From Akkermansiaceae bacterium (GTDB lineage: Bacteria; Verrucomicrobiota; Verrucomicrobiia; Verrucomicrobiales; Akkermansiaceae), in assembly GCA_024233135.1 (NCBI GenBank), contig JACKPZ010000032.1:1-31014 (forward strand): 31,014 nt of DNA, in the 5' to 3' direction. Below the pieces are notes generated by a model. That model was not told where the DNA came from, ran no database searches, and saw only the letters and a list, made by a program, of their open reading frames with translations. How positions within the stretch are numbered: the stretch's first letter is position 1; every line of letters starts with the position of its first letter. Position numbers and translations under genes: made by a program. Below are positions 8,066-19,100 of the stretch, piece after piece.

Positions 8066-8074
8066 TGCGGGGGG
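8038..8074 (-). promoter_or_regulatory. Poly-C tracts at the beta-barrel gene start
   Basis: On the minus strand a C6 run (8074-8069) ends 3 nt before the ATG at 8065 (CCCCCCGCAATG). A second C6 run (8043-8038) ends 2 nt before the in-frame ATG at 8035 (CCCCCCGAATG). The arrangement matches that at the sugar transferase start and the first NRPS gene. The role is unknown. Confidence 0.45.
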
Positions 8075-8311
8075 AGCAGCCGCCCCTTTGATCGCTTCTA
8101 TGGAGGCATTGGGCAAGAAATTAAAGCCAGCCAAGCAATACGTGATCGCGTGATACATGGCGACCGGTTCCATGTTAGTAGTTTTGTGACGATGCAAGTC
8201 ACCGTTGGGATATATTAAGGAAACCCCGATCATCTCCCGGCGGCTGCTTTCAAAGTCGCTCTTTCCGATCCGAGCGAATGCGGATAGGAAGTCGTCATTC
8301 CCCCAAAGCTG
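8066..8311. promoter_or_regulatory. Divergent promoter region between EPS and NRPS operons
   Basis: This 246-bp AT-richer non-coding region must carry the start signals for both operons. ACATGG (8155-8160) and CCATGT (8170-8175) form an inverted repeat around a central ACCGGT. GTGAC (8186-8190) and GTCAC (8198-8202) form a second one about 29 bp away. A direct repeat CGTGAT occurs at 8141 and 8149. TATATT (8211-8216) could be a -10 box for the rightward operon, but no good -35 element is seen 17 bp upstream. No convincing leftward promoter or sigma-54 site was found. Confidence 0.5.
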
Positions 8312-8321
8312 ATGTCCCCCC
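8300..8321 (+). promoter_or_regulatory. Poly-C tracts at the first NRPS gene start
   Basis: A C5 run (8300-8304) lies 7 nt before the ATG at 8312, and a C6 run (8316-8321) begins one base after it, inside codons 2-4. A further C5 run is at 8370-8374. This bracketing of the start codon mirrors the starts at 3884, 8065 and 23181. Confidence 0.45.
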
Positions 8322-10183
8322 AGATTCTTCACGCTCCTCGAACCCGGGGAGCCTCCGGAAATTTCGTTTCCCCCGCCTGGTTCGGGGGGATTGACGAGCG
8401 CGCGAAACTGCATCCCCACCGGACGGCGGTGATCGCCGGGGAACGGCGGATGACTTACTCCCAACTTGTCGAGCGCTCCGACCAGATGGCCACGGCGTTG
8501 ATCCAGGCGGGCGTCGCGAAGGGCGAATATGTCGGGGTTTCGTTTCCGCGGACGATCGACCTCATCACCAGTCTTCTCGGCGTGCTGAAAGCCGGTGCCG
8601 CCTATGTCCCGCTGGATCCCGCGTATCCGGTCGGCCGGTTGGAAACGATGGTTTCCTCCGCGGCGATCCGCCACGTGGTCTGCGCCGCAGATCAAAGTGG
8701 CAGGCTCCACGGTGTGCGCGTGATCGTGCCGGACGCATGCAACGCCGATCGCACGCGATTCCCCGAAGTCCGGGACGACGACTCGGTGTACGCGATCTTC
8801 ACCTCCGGCTCCACCGGCACACCCAAGGCCGCGGGTGTGAGGCACTCGGGATTCCACAACCTGCTGTCGTGGTATGCGTCCGAACTGGCACTCAACGAGT
8901 CGGACCGCACGCTCGTGATCAGCTCTCCCGGTTTCGATCTGACGCAGAAAAACCTGTTCGTTCCGCTGCTCACCGGAGGCACCTTGATTCTCGATGAGGG
9001 AGAAACCTACGACATCACCCGCATCCTGCGGCTGATCCGCGAGAACTCTGTGACGTTGGTGAACTGTACGCCGAGCGCGTTCCATCCACTTGTCGACTCG
9101 GCGGCGGGGAATGGATTTCAAGACATCTCCAGCCTTCGTTTCGCGGTTCTCGGCGGCGAACCGATCTCGATTCCCCGCCTGCGTGGGTGGCTCGAACATC
9201 CGAACTGCCGCGCCGAAGTCGTGAACTCATACGGCCCGACCGAGTGCACGGACATCTGTTTGTTCCACCGCATGGGCAGGGAAAACCTCGATGCGTTTCC
9301 TTTCGTTCCGCTCGGCAGGGAGATCCCGGACGTCCGCGTGACCATTCGGGACGAGGACCTCGAGGTCCTGCCGGACGGCGAGATCGGCGAGCTATGCATT
9401 TCCGGCGCGGGCGTTGGCGAAGGATATCTCTACGATCCAGAGAAAACGCGCGGCCGTTTCGCCGGCTGGAATCCGGCTTGTGAGGTAGCCACTCCCCTCC
9501 TCTACCGCACCGGCGATCTGGCGAAACGCCTGCCCTGCGGCACCTTCGAGTTTCGTGGCCGCGCCGATCACCAGGTGAAGGTGAACGGCCATCGCATCGA
9601 ACTGGGCGAAATCGAGATCGCGCTTTCCAAACACGACGAGGTCCACGAAGCCGTCGTCACCTGCCGCGACCACCGCCTCACCGCCCATGTCCGCGGCGTG
9701 GCGGATGTGGAGTCGATGAAACAACATCTCAGCGCCCTGCTTCCGGCCTACATGGTGCCGTCGGAGTTCCGGATGACCTCCGAGTTTCCGCTCACGCCGA
9801 ATGGAAAGGTGGACCGCAAGACACTGGAGAACATCGCGCCGGAGCCGGAGCGGAACTCCCATCCCGTGATTCCCGCCAGCGAATTCGAAACGAAGATCCT
9901 CGCGCTCTGGACCGAGTTGTTGGAGTGCCCGGTTGCGGATCCCACCGCGAATTTCTTCGATCTCGGCGGTGGCTCGATCCACCTCGCGATCATGCATGTC
10001 CGGCTCAAGGAACTGTCAGGACGTGAGTTTCCGATCACCGATCTGTTCGCGAATCCGAGCGCGCGCTCGATCGCGGCGATGCTTACCGAGAACGGCATGG
10101 CGAAAACCACCAACGCCGCTCGTGAACGGGCCATGCAGGCCCGCAAAGGAATTTCCAATCTCCGCCGTCCCACCTCCCGATGA
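8312..10183 (+). CDS. NRPS adenylation-PCP didomain (A-T loading protein)
   Basis: A 623-residue protein with one adenylation domain (about residues 25-510) and one carrier domain (about 525-600); there is no condensation domain. Motifs seen are A3 (FTSGSTGTPKAAG, from 163), A4 FDLTQ (Asp209), A5 NSYGPTE (305-311), A7 YRTGDLAKR, A8 region GRADHQVKVNGHRIELGEIE and A10 LTPNGKVDR. The carrier Ser is residue 555 in DLGGGSI. The pocket residues read as D-L-K-N-V-G-S-D-I, which I cannot assign to a known amino acid. Without a C domain it should either start a chain for the downstream KS or load an amino acid in trans. It is the first gene of the operon; its stop overlaps the next start (ATGA at 10180), so translation is probably coupled. 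Confidence 0.92.
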   Translation: MSPQILHAPRTRGASGNFVSPAWFGGIDERAKLHPHRTAVIAGERRMTYSQLVERSDQMATALIQAGVAKGEYVGVSFPRTIDLITSLLGVLKAGAAYVPLDPAYPVGRLETMVSSAAIRHVVCAADQSGRLHGVRVIVPDACNADRTRFPEVRDDDSVYAIFTSGSTGTPKAAGVRHSGFHNLLSWYASELALNESDRTLVISSPGFDLTQKNLFVPLLTGGTLILDEGETYDITRILRLIRENSVTLVNCTPSAFHPLVDSAAGNGFQDISSLRFAVLGGEPISIPRLRGWLEHPNCRAEVVNSYGPTECTDICLFHRMGRENLDAFPFVPLGREIPDVRVTIRDEDLEVLPDGEIGELCISGAGVGEGYLYDPEKTRGRFAGWNPACEVATPLLYRTGDLAKRLPCGTFEFRGRADHQVKVNGHRIELGEIEIALSKHDEVHEAVVTCRDHRLTAHVRGVADVESMKQHLSALLPAYMVPSEFRMTSEFPLTPNGKVDRKTLENIAPEPERNSHPVIPASEFETKILALWTELLECPVADPTANFFDLGGGSIHLAIMHVRLKELSGREFPITDLFANPSARSIAAMLTENGMAKTTNAARERAMQARKGISNLRRPTSR

Positions 10184-13100
10184 ACGAATCCGACTCCCAA
10201 CCCGAAGCCATCGCAGTGGTCGGCATGTCCGGCCGCTTTCCCGAAGCGGGAAACCCCGATGAATTCTGGAACAACCTGGTCGCCGGCCGCGATTGCATTT
10301 CAAAATTCCCCGGTCGCACGGAGGCGGACGGCCGCCGGTTCGTCGGTGCGCGCAGCCTGATCAAGGATCCGGACCTGTTCGACGCGGCTTTCTTCAACAT
10401 CTATCCGCGCGAGGCCGAGTTGATGGACCCGCAGCACCGGATCTTCCTCGAGTGCGCATGGGAGGCCCTGGAGGACGCGGGATGCGATCCGTCACGCTTC
10501 GACGGCATGATCGGAGTCTACGCCGGCCTCAGCCTCAACACGTATCTGTTGCACAACCTGCGGACCGGTTTCGACCTGGCGAAGAACTATCAGGTTTCCG
10601 AGTACCAGACGATGCTCGGCAACGACAAGGACTTCCTGCCGGTGCGCGTTTCCTACAAGCTCGACCTGCGCGGTCCGAGCATGACGATCCAGACGGCCTG
10701 CTCGACGTCACTCGTCGCGATCTGCCAGGCGGCCACCTCGCTGCTCACCTACCAATGCGACGCCGCGCTCGCGGGTGGTGTCTCGGTTTCCTTTCCGCAA
10801 CATCGCGACTACCTCTATCAGGAAGATGGCATGGTCTCGCCGGACGGCACTTGCCGCGCGTTCGACGCGTCCGCGGCCGGCACCGTGTTCGGCCACGGCT
10901 GCGGCGTGGTGATGCTCAAGCGTCTCAGCGACGCGATCGAAGCCGGCGATCCGATCCACGCGGTGATCCGCGGCTGGGCGGTGAACAACGACGGCTCGGA
11001 CAAGGTCGGCTTCGCCGCACCCGGCGTGAACGCCCAGGCGGACGTGATCGCCCTCGCCCAGGCATCCGCGGGCGTGGAACCGTCCGAGGTTTCCTACATC
11101 GAGGCGCACGGCACCGGCACTCCCCTCGGGGATCCGATCGAGATCGCCGGCCTGACCAAGGCGTTCCGCGAAGGTGGCGCCGAGGGTGACGGGTTCTGCG
11201 CGATCGGCACCGGCAAGACGCACATCGGCCACCTCGATTGCGCGGCGGGCGTCACCGGATTGATCAAAACGATCCTCCAACTCCGTCACGAGAAGATCCC
11301 GGCCCTGCTGCATTTCCAACAGCCGAATCCGCACATTGACTTCACCGGTAGCCCGTTTGTCCCGGTCGCCACCGACCGCGACTGGAAACGCGGCGGGCAA
11401 CCGCGCATCGCAGGCGTCAGCGCCTTCGGTGTCGGTGGCACCAACGCGCACGTCGTCGTCGAAGAAGCTCCGCTCTGCACGGAGACTTCCCCCGGACGCG
11501 GCAAAGAACTGCTCGTTCTATCCGCTCGTTCGCGCACGGCTTTGGAAGAGATGTCGAAGCGCCTCGCCGACCGCATCGAAGCGGAAACTCCGGATCTCGC
11601 CGACGTTTCGCTGACACTCGCCACCGGCCGCAAGGCGTTCAGCCACCGCCGTCTGGTGGTTGCTGGCGACGCCGCGGATGCCGTTGCTGCGCTGCGGGAC
11701 GATTTCCGCGATTTCGAGGCACCCGCATCGGAGCGTCAGGTCGCGTTCCTGTTTCCCGGGCAGGGCTCGCAATATGTCGGCATGACCCGCGGCCTCTACG
11801 ATGCGGAGCCGGTGTTCCGCGCGGCCATCGACGAATGCGCGCGCCTGCTCCAACCATGGATCCACCGCGACATCCGGTCGATCCTCTATCCGTCCGATCA
11901 TGAGGTGGCCGCCGCCGAAGCGGACATCCACAAGACCGTCTTCACCCAGCCGTGCATCTTCGCGGTCGAGTATTCGCTCGCGAAACTGTGGATGCATTGG
12001 GGTGTGAACCCCTCGTTGCTCATCGGCCACAGCATCGGTGAATTCGTCGCCGCGGTGATCGCGGGCACGTTTCGACTGGAGAACGCGCTGCAACTCATCG
12101 CCACCCGCGGACGCCTGATGCAGGACCTCCCGGGCGGCTCGATGCTCGCCGTGCGTGCGGATGCCGATTCGCTCGAACTTCCCGAAGGCGTCGAACTCGC
12201 CGCAGTGAACAGCCCGGGGCTCTGCACTCTTTCGGGAAAGGACGAGGCGATCGTTTCCTATCAGAAATCACTCGAAGACCGCGGCATCCAGAGCCGCGTC
12301 CTCAACACCTCGCACGCCTTCCACTCGGCGGCGATGGAGCCGATCACCGGCACCTTCGCGGAGGACGCTGCAATGGTCCCCGCAAACCCGCCGACCCTCC
12401 CGTGGATCTCCACCTGCACGGGCAAGCAGATTGACGCGCAAACGGTCGCCGATCCGAACTACTGGTCGCGCCAGCTCCGGCAGCCGGTTCGTTTCAAGGA
12501 CGCGCTGGAAACCGCGATCGAACAGAACCCGGACCTTGTCTTCCTCGAAGTCGGCCCCGGTCAGGCGCTCGCGCAATTCGCCCGCCAGCATCCGGCGCGC
12601 GGCAACGCGCCCGTGGTCGCCACGCTGCCGAAACCGGACACCGATGATCTGACCTCCGTGCTCACCGCCGTCGGCGAACTCTGGTGCCACGGCGTTGCCC
12701 CGGATTGGACGGCGTATTTCTCCGGCCAGACTCGCGCGAAGCTCCATCTCCCGACCTATCCGTTCGAACGCAAGAGCTTCTGGATCGATCGATCGCAAGA
12801 ACCAGAGGCAGCCCCGGCCGTTCCGGTCAACGCCCCGCTCCCACAGCGGCTCCCCTCCACTCCCCCACCCGCTCCCGCAGCTCCGATGCCCACCGCCGAT
12901 CGCAAAGAAGAACTCGCCGCCTCGCTCCGCAACCTCGTCCACGAACTTTCCGGCATTCCGGTCACCGACGACCGCGCGAGTTTCACCGAGCTTGGTTTCG
13001 ACTCGTTGTTCCTCACGCAGGCGAGCCAGGCGGTGCTCACGCGTTTCGGCGTGAAAGTCACATTCCGTCAGATGCTCGGCGACCTATCGTCCGTTGCCGC

Positions 13101-16100
13101 GCTCGCGGCATTCCTAGATAAGGAAATGCCCGAACGCACCGCGGCTCCGGCTCCGGCTCCGGTCGCGGAACCCGCATCCCTAACAGCGCCGGCCGTTGCC
13201 GCGGGAAGCCCGCTCGAACAACTGCTCGCCAACAACATCCAGGCGATGCAGGCGCTGCTCGCCGGCCACCAGACCCTCGCTCCGGCCGCCGCGCCGACCC
13301 ACGGGCCCGCTCCGGTGCGCTGGCCGCAGGGATTCGAGCGCAGCACGAAGGTGCAGACTCGTTTCGGTCCGTTCAAGGCACCGGAAACCGGCGAGAAAGG
13401 CACGCTCACCGATGCCCAAAGCAAGGCGCTCGACGCGCTCATCGCCCGCTACACCGCGAAGACATCGAAGTCGAAAGCCTACACCGCGGAACACCGCCCG
13501 CATTTCGCCGATCCGCGCGCGGTTTCCGGTTTCAAGTCGGAGTGGAAGGAAATGGTCTATCCGATCGTCTCCGCCGGCAGCAAGGACGGCCGCATCCGCG
13601 ACATCGACGGCAACGAATACGTCGATATCACGATGGGCTTCGGCACCTATTTCTTCGGCCACTCGCCGGACTGGTTGATGGAAGCCGTCGAGGAGCAACT
13701 CCGCACCGGCATCGAGATCGGACCGCAGTCACCCATCGCCGGGAAACTCGCGTCCGCCATCTGCGACCTGACGGGAATGGAGCGCGCAACGTTCTGCAAC
13801 ACCGGCTCCGAGGCGGTGATGGCGGCGATGCGCCTCGCCCGCACGGTCACGGGACGCGAGCGGATCGCGTATTTCACAGGAGACTACCACGGCATGTTCG
13901 AGGAGGTCCTCGTCCGCGGCGCATGGGTCGATGGGGTCTACAAAGCGCAGCCGATCGCACCCGGCATCCCGCAGTCGCTGGTGGAAAATATCCTGGTGCT
14001 CGACTACGCGGACCCGGCTTCGCTGGAGATCCTCCGCGAGCACGCCCATGAACTCGCCGCGGTGATGGTCGAACCGGTGCAAAGCCGGGCTCCGGGTCTG
14101 CAACCGCGCCAGTTCATGCACGAGGTGCGAGCGATCACCGAAAAGACCGGCACCGCGCTCATTTTCGACGAGGTCGTCACCGGGTTCCGCTGCGCACCCG
14201 GCGGTGCACAGGAATATTTCGGCGTCGCGGCCGACATGGCGACCTACGGCAAGGTCATCGGCGGCGGCATGCCGATCGGCGTGCTCGCCGGCAAGAAGGA
14301 ATACATGGACGCCCTCGACGGCGGCATGTGGAGTTATGGTGACGACAGTTTCCCGGAAGTGGGCGTCACGTTCTTCGCCGGCACCTTCGTCCGCCATCCG
14401 CTCGCGATGGCCGCGGCATGGCGTGTCGTCCAACACCTCCGCGGCGAGGGACCGCGCCTGCAGATCGACATGGCGGAACGTGTTTCGCGCCTGTGCCGCA
14501 CGCTCAACGAGCACTTCGATGCCGTCGGCGTGCCGATCCGCATCCCGCATTTCAGCGCCTATGCGGTGATCGACTACGCACACGAACTGAAACACGCCAG
14601 CCTGCTCTGGTATTTCCTCCGCGAGCGCGGCGTGCATGTATGGGAGGGGCGTCCGCTCTACTTCACCACGGCGCATACCGACGAGGATTTCGATCTGGTG
14701 CTGAAGGGCTTCGCAGGCGCCATCGCCGACATGCAGGCCGCCGGTTTCTTGCCCGCGCGTCCGGACGGAGTGACGGTCGAAACCCCGGTTTTCCCGCGAT
14801 TCGACAGCGCGCCCACCACCGAGGCACAACGCGAAATTTTCCACGCCGTGCAGATGGGCGACGAAGCGAACTGCGCGTTCAACGAGTCGAATGTCATCCG
14901 TTTCGCTGGAGAACTCGACACCGCCGCTCTCCGCAGCGCCCTTCATGACATCGTCGTCCGCCACCCCGCGTTGCGCAGCACGTTCTCGGAGGATGGCTCG
15001 ACCCAATGTTTCCATCCGGCCGGCCGCTCGATCGACTGGATCGAACACGACTTCTCGAACCTCGATGAAAAGTCGCCCGCCGCGACGCTGCCGGTTTCGC
15101 TGCTGAAGCGTTCCGAAAGCTCCGTGCCCTTCGATCTCACGAACGGCCCGCTCCATCGCTTCCACCTCATCCGTTACGCAGGAAACGTCCAGGAACTTCT
15201 ATTCACCGCGCATCACATGGTCTGCGACGGTTGGTCCTTCGGCATGATCCTGATGGAACTCGCCGAGGCTTACAACGCCCGCAAGGCCGGTCGCCTGCCG
15301 AAACTCCCGCCCGCGATGTCGTTCGCGGACTATGCGCGGATGGAAGTCACCGAAGCGTCATCCGAAGACGTCGCCGCTGCGGAGAACTACTGGGTTTCGC
15401 AGTTTGAAACCGGTGCGCCGGTGCTCGAACTGCCCACCGACCGGCCGCGTCCGTCGGTGAAGACCTACAACGGTGCGATGGAAACCCTCACTATCGACGG
15501 CGAACGCTACGACCGCATCAAGAAGGCGTCGCCCGCGCTCGGCGGCACCTTGTTCTCCACCCTGCTCGCCACGTATGCCACCCTGCTCCACCGCCTCACC
15601 GGCCAGGACGACGTGGTCATCGGCATCCCGGCCGCCGGACAGACGCGCGTTGGTCGCGACGAACTCGTCGGGCATTGCCTGAATTTCCTGCCGCTGCGCA
15701 TCCGGCCTACAGCGGACAAGCCGTTTGCCGCCTTCTCCACCGAGGTGCGCGACGTCGTTCTCGAGGCCTACGACCACCAGCACCTCACCTTCGGCCGCTT
15801 GTTGCAGAAACTGAACTTGCCGCGCGACACCAGCCGCCTGCCGCTGGTCACCGTGATGTTCAACATCGACAAGAACGGCACCGACCAGATCCGCTACGAC
15901 GGATTGAAATTCGACGTCGAGACGAACTCCAAGCAGTTCGTCAACTTCGACCTGTTCTTCAACCTCGTGCAGACCGACGAGCGACTCGTCGTCGAGTGCG
16001 AATACAACACCGACCTGCACGACGCGGAAACCATCCGCCACTGGCTCCGCAGTTTCGAAAAACTGATCGCCTCGGCCATCGAAGCGAAGGAAACCACGCT

Positions 16101-19100
16101 CGACTCGCTTCCCATCCTCTCCGCCGACGACCACGCCGTACTCGACCGCTGGAACGACACCCGCCGCGACTACCCGCGTGACGCTACGATCGATTGCCTC
16201 GTTTCCACCATCGCCGGACGCGTGCCGGACCATACCGCGGTCCGCTGCGGTGGCGAATCGCTCACCTATCAGCAACTTGAAACCCGTGCCACCGATCTTG
16301 CCGGGCGCCTGCAATCCGCGGGTGTCCAACGCGGCGACCTTGTCGGTGTTCACCTTGAGCGCTCGACCTCGATGGTCACCTCTCTGCTCGCCGTATTGAA
16401 ATGCGGCGCCGCCTACGTGCCGATGGACCCCTCGTTCCCCGCCGAGCGTCTCGGCATGATGATCGAGGACGCGGCGATGAAGGTGATCGTCTCGCAGAAG
16501 TCGATCCATGGAGATCTGCCGGCCTCAACCGCACGCATCCTGTGCGTCGATGAAACCGGCGAACCCGCTGCTTTCAACGCCGTCACGCGGGATCCGGAGG
16601 ACGCCGCCTACGTCATCTTCACATCCGGCTCCACCGGACGTCCCAAAGGTGTCCGCATTCCGCACCGCGCTGTGGTGAATTTCCTCAACTCGATGCGCCG
16701 CGAACCCGGTCTCGCGCCGGACGACCGACTGCTTTCGGTCACGACTCTCTCGTTCGATATCTCGATGCTCGAGATCTTCCTGCCGCTCACCACCGGTGCG
16801 AAAACCGTGATCGCCACGCGCGATACCACGCTTGATGGCAATCGCCTCGCCGATGAAATCGCCACGCGCGACATCACCGTCCTGCAAGCAACTCCGTCCA
16901 CCTGGCGCTTGCTGTTGGAAGCTGGATGGAAGGGCAAACAGAACCTCAAGATCCTCGTCGGCGGCGAAGCCGTGCCGCGTGACCTCGTGAACCAACTCGC
17001 CCCGCTTTGCGCCGAGATCTGGAACGTGTATGGCCCCACCGAGACGACCATCTGGTCCACCGCCGGGAAACTCGAAGCCGGCGACGGACCGGTCCTCATC
17101 GGCAAACCGATCGACAACACCCGCATCCAGATCGTCAACGCGGCGATGCAACCGCAACCGCTCGGCGTCGCCGGCGAACTGCTCATCGGTGGCGACGGAC
17201 TTGCGCTCGGCTATCACAACCAGCCGGAACTCACCGCCGACCGCTTTGTTTCCACGCCGCTCGACAGCGGAAAACTCTACCGCACCGGCGACCTCGCGCG
17301 CTGGAGGGCGGACGGCACGATCGAGTGCCTCGGCCGCATGGATCATCAGGTGAAGGTCCGTGGATTCCGCATTGAACTCGGCGACATCGAGTCCCACCTC
17401 GCGCAGCATCCGTCCGTCGCCCAGGCGGTGGCCGACGTGCGCGACGGACGGCTCGTCGCCTGGCTCCGCACCCAATCCGCGGACTCGTCCGGCGACGGCA
17501 CGGCGATCTGGCGCGACCAATGGGACATGCTCTATCAGTCCGCGATCGATCAGTCGGGCACATCGAAACTCGATCAACTCGACTCCGTCATCGCCGGATG
17601 GTCCGGCATCGAGGGCATCGACGCCCAGGTTTCCGAGTGGATCGACACCACCGTCGCCCGCATCCGCGGTTCCCATCCGCGCAAGGTGTTCGAGATCGGC
17701 TGCGGCACCGGGCAGCTGCTCGCCCGCCTCGCGCCCGAGGTCGAGGAATACCACGCCGCGGACATCTCGAAGGTGGCCATCGACGCGCTGCGCTCCACGC
17801 ATCCCGCGCCGAACATCCACCTCCACCACCGTCCGGCGGATGAGTTCAACGGCCTTCCGCAATGTCACTTCGATACCGTCATCATCAACTCGGTGGCGCA
17901 GTATTTCCCGAACGCCGGATATTTGAAATCCGTGCTCGAAGGCGCTCTCGCCTTGCTCGCGCCCGGCGGCCGCATCTTCCTCGGCGACATCCAGAGCAAC
18001 GCGCTGCTGCCCGTGCACCATGCCGAGGCGCTCCGCGAGCGCGCCCCGCGCGACGCCACGGCCGGCGACCTCCGTGCGAAGCTCGACCAACGCCTCGCCG
18101 CGGAAACCGAACTCTCGCTCGATCCCGCGTGGTTCGAACACTTCCGTGACCAACACGGCGCCGTCACCACCGTCGAGATGCCGCTCCGCCGCGGCAAGCT
18201 GGCGAACGAAACGACGACCTATCACTACGATGTGATTCTCCACACCGGTTCGTCGATCCCGTTCGCCAATGTTCCGGACGCGACCGAGTGGCGGAACCTG
18301 AACCTCGAACAACTCGAGGCAATGCTCGTTTCCAACCCGGAAACCCTGCGGTTCACCGGAATCCCGGACGCGCGGCTGGCCAAACCGATCGCATTCCAAC
18401 GCGCGCTCGCGGGGACATCGGCCGACTCCCAGTTGCCGGAACCGCAATCCGTTCCGTCGAACGCCGTCTCGGCCGAGGACCTCTATCAGGTCGCTGCGCA
18501 GACCGGCTATCAGGCCCATGTCCGTTGGCAGGGCGACGGCACCCAGGGCACGCTGGAGGCCGTGTTCCTCCGCACGCCGGTGAAGACGCTGCCGAATTGG
18601 TATCGGGTGACCAGCACGCTGCCGGTCGAAGCGCTCGCCAACCAACCCGCCTCCGCGAAATCCGGGAGCTCCGATCTATCAGGCGCGCTGCGCGGCCATC
18701 TCAAGGCGCACCTGCCGGACTACATGATCCCGTCCGCCTTCGTGATGGTCGATTCGTTTCCGCTCACGCCGAACGGCAAGGTGAACCGCAAGGCGCTCCC
18801 GGCTCCGGGCGCGGATGCGGTCGAGGAAAACCGCCCGGTCGCCGCGCCGACGAACGACACCGAGTCCAAGTTGCTTGAGATTTGGAAACAAGTGCTCGGC
18901 CGCGACAACATCGGCATCGACGACGACATCTTCGAACTCGGCGGCGACTCGATCCTCATCTTCCAGATCACCACCCGCGCCACCCGCGCGGGGATCGAAC
19001 TCACGCCCGCCAAGGTCTTCCGGCACCGCCGCATCTCCTCTCTGGCCGCCGACATGCTCGCGCCGGAAGCACCGAAGACCGCTTCCACCATCCAACGAGT

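Noticed and set aside
8184..8203. CRP-like site (TGTGA...TCAC)
   Set aside because: The spacing is 9 rather than 6 and the final A is missing; it is recorded only as an inverted repeat.
8066..9199. N-terminal extension of the beta-barrel frame through the divergent promoter into the A-PCP gene
   Set aside because: The extension is antisense to the A-PCP gene and would bury the signal peptide; the start at 8065 gives a normal export signal.
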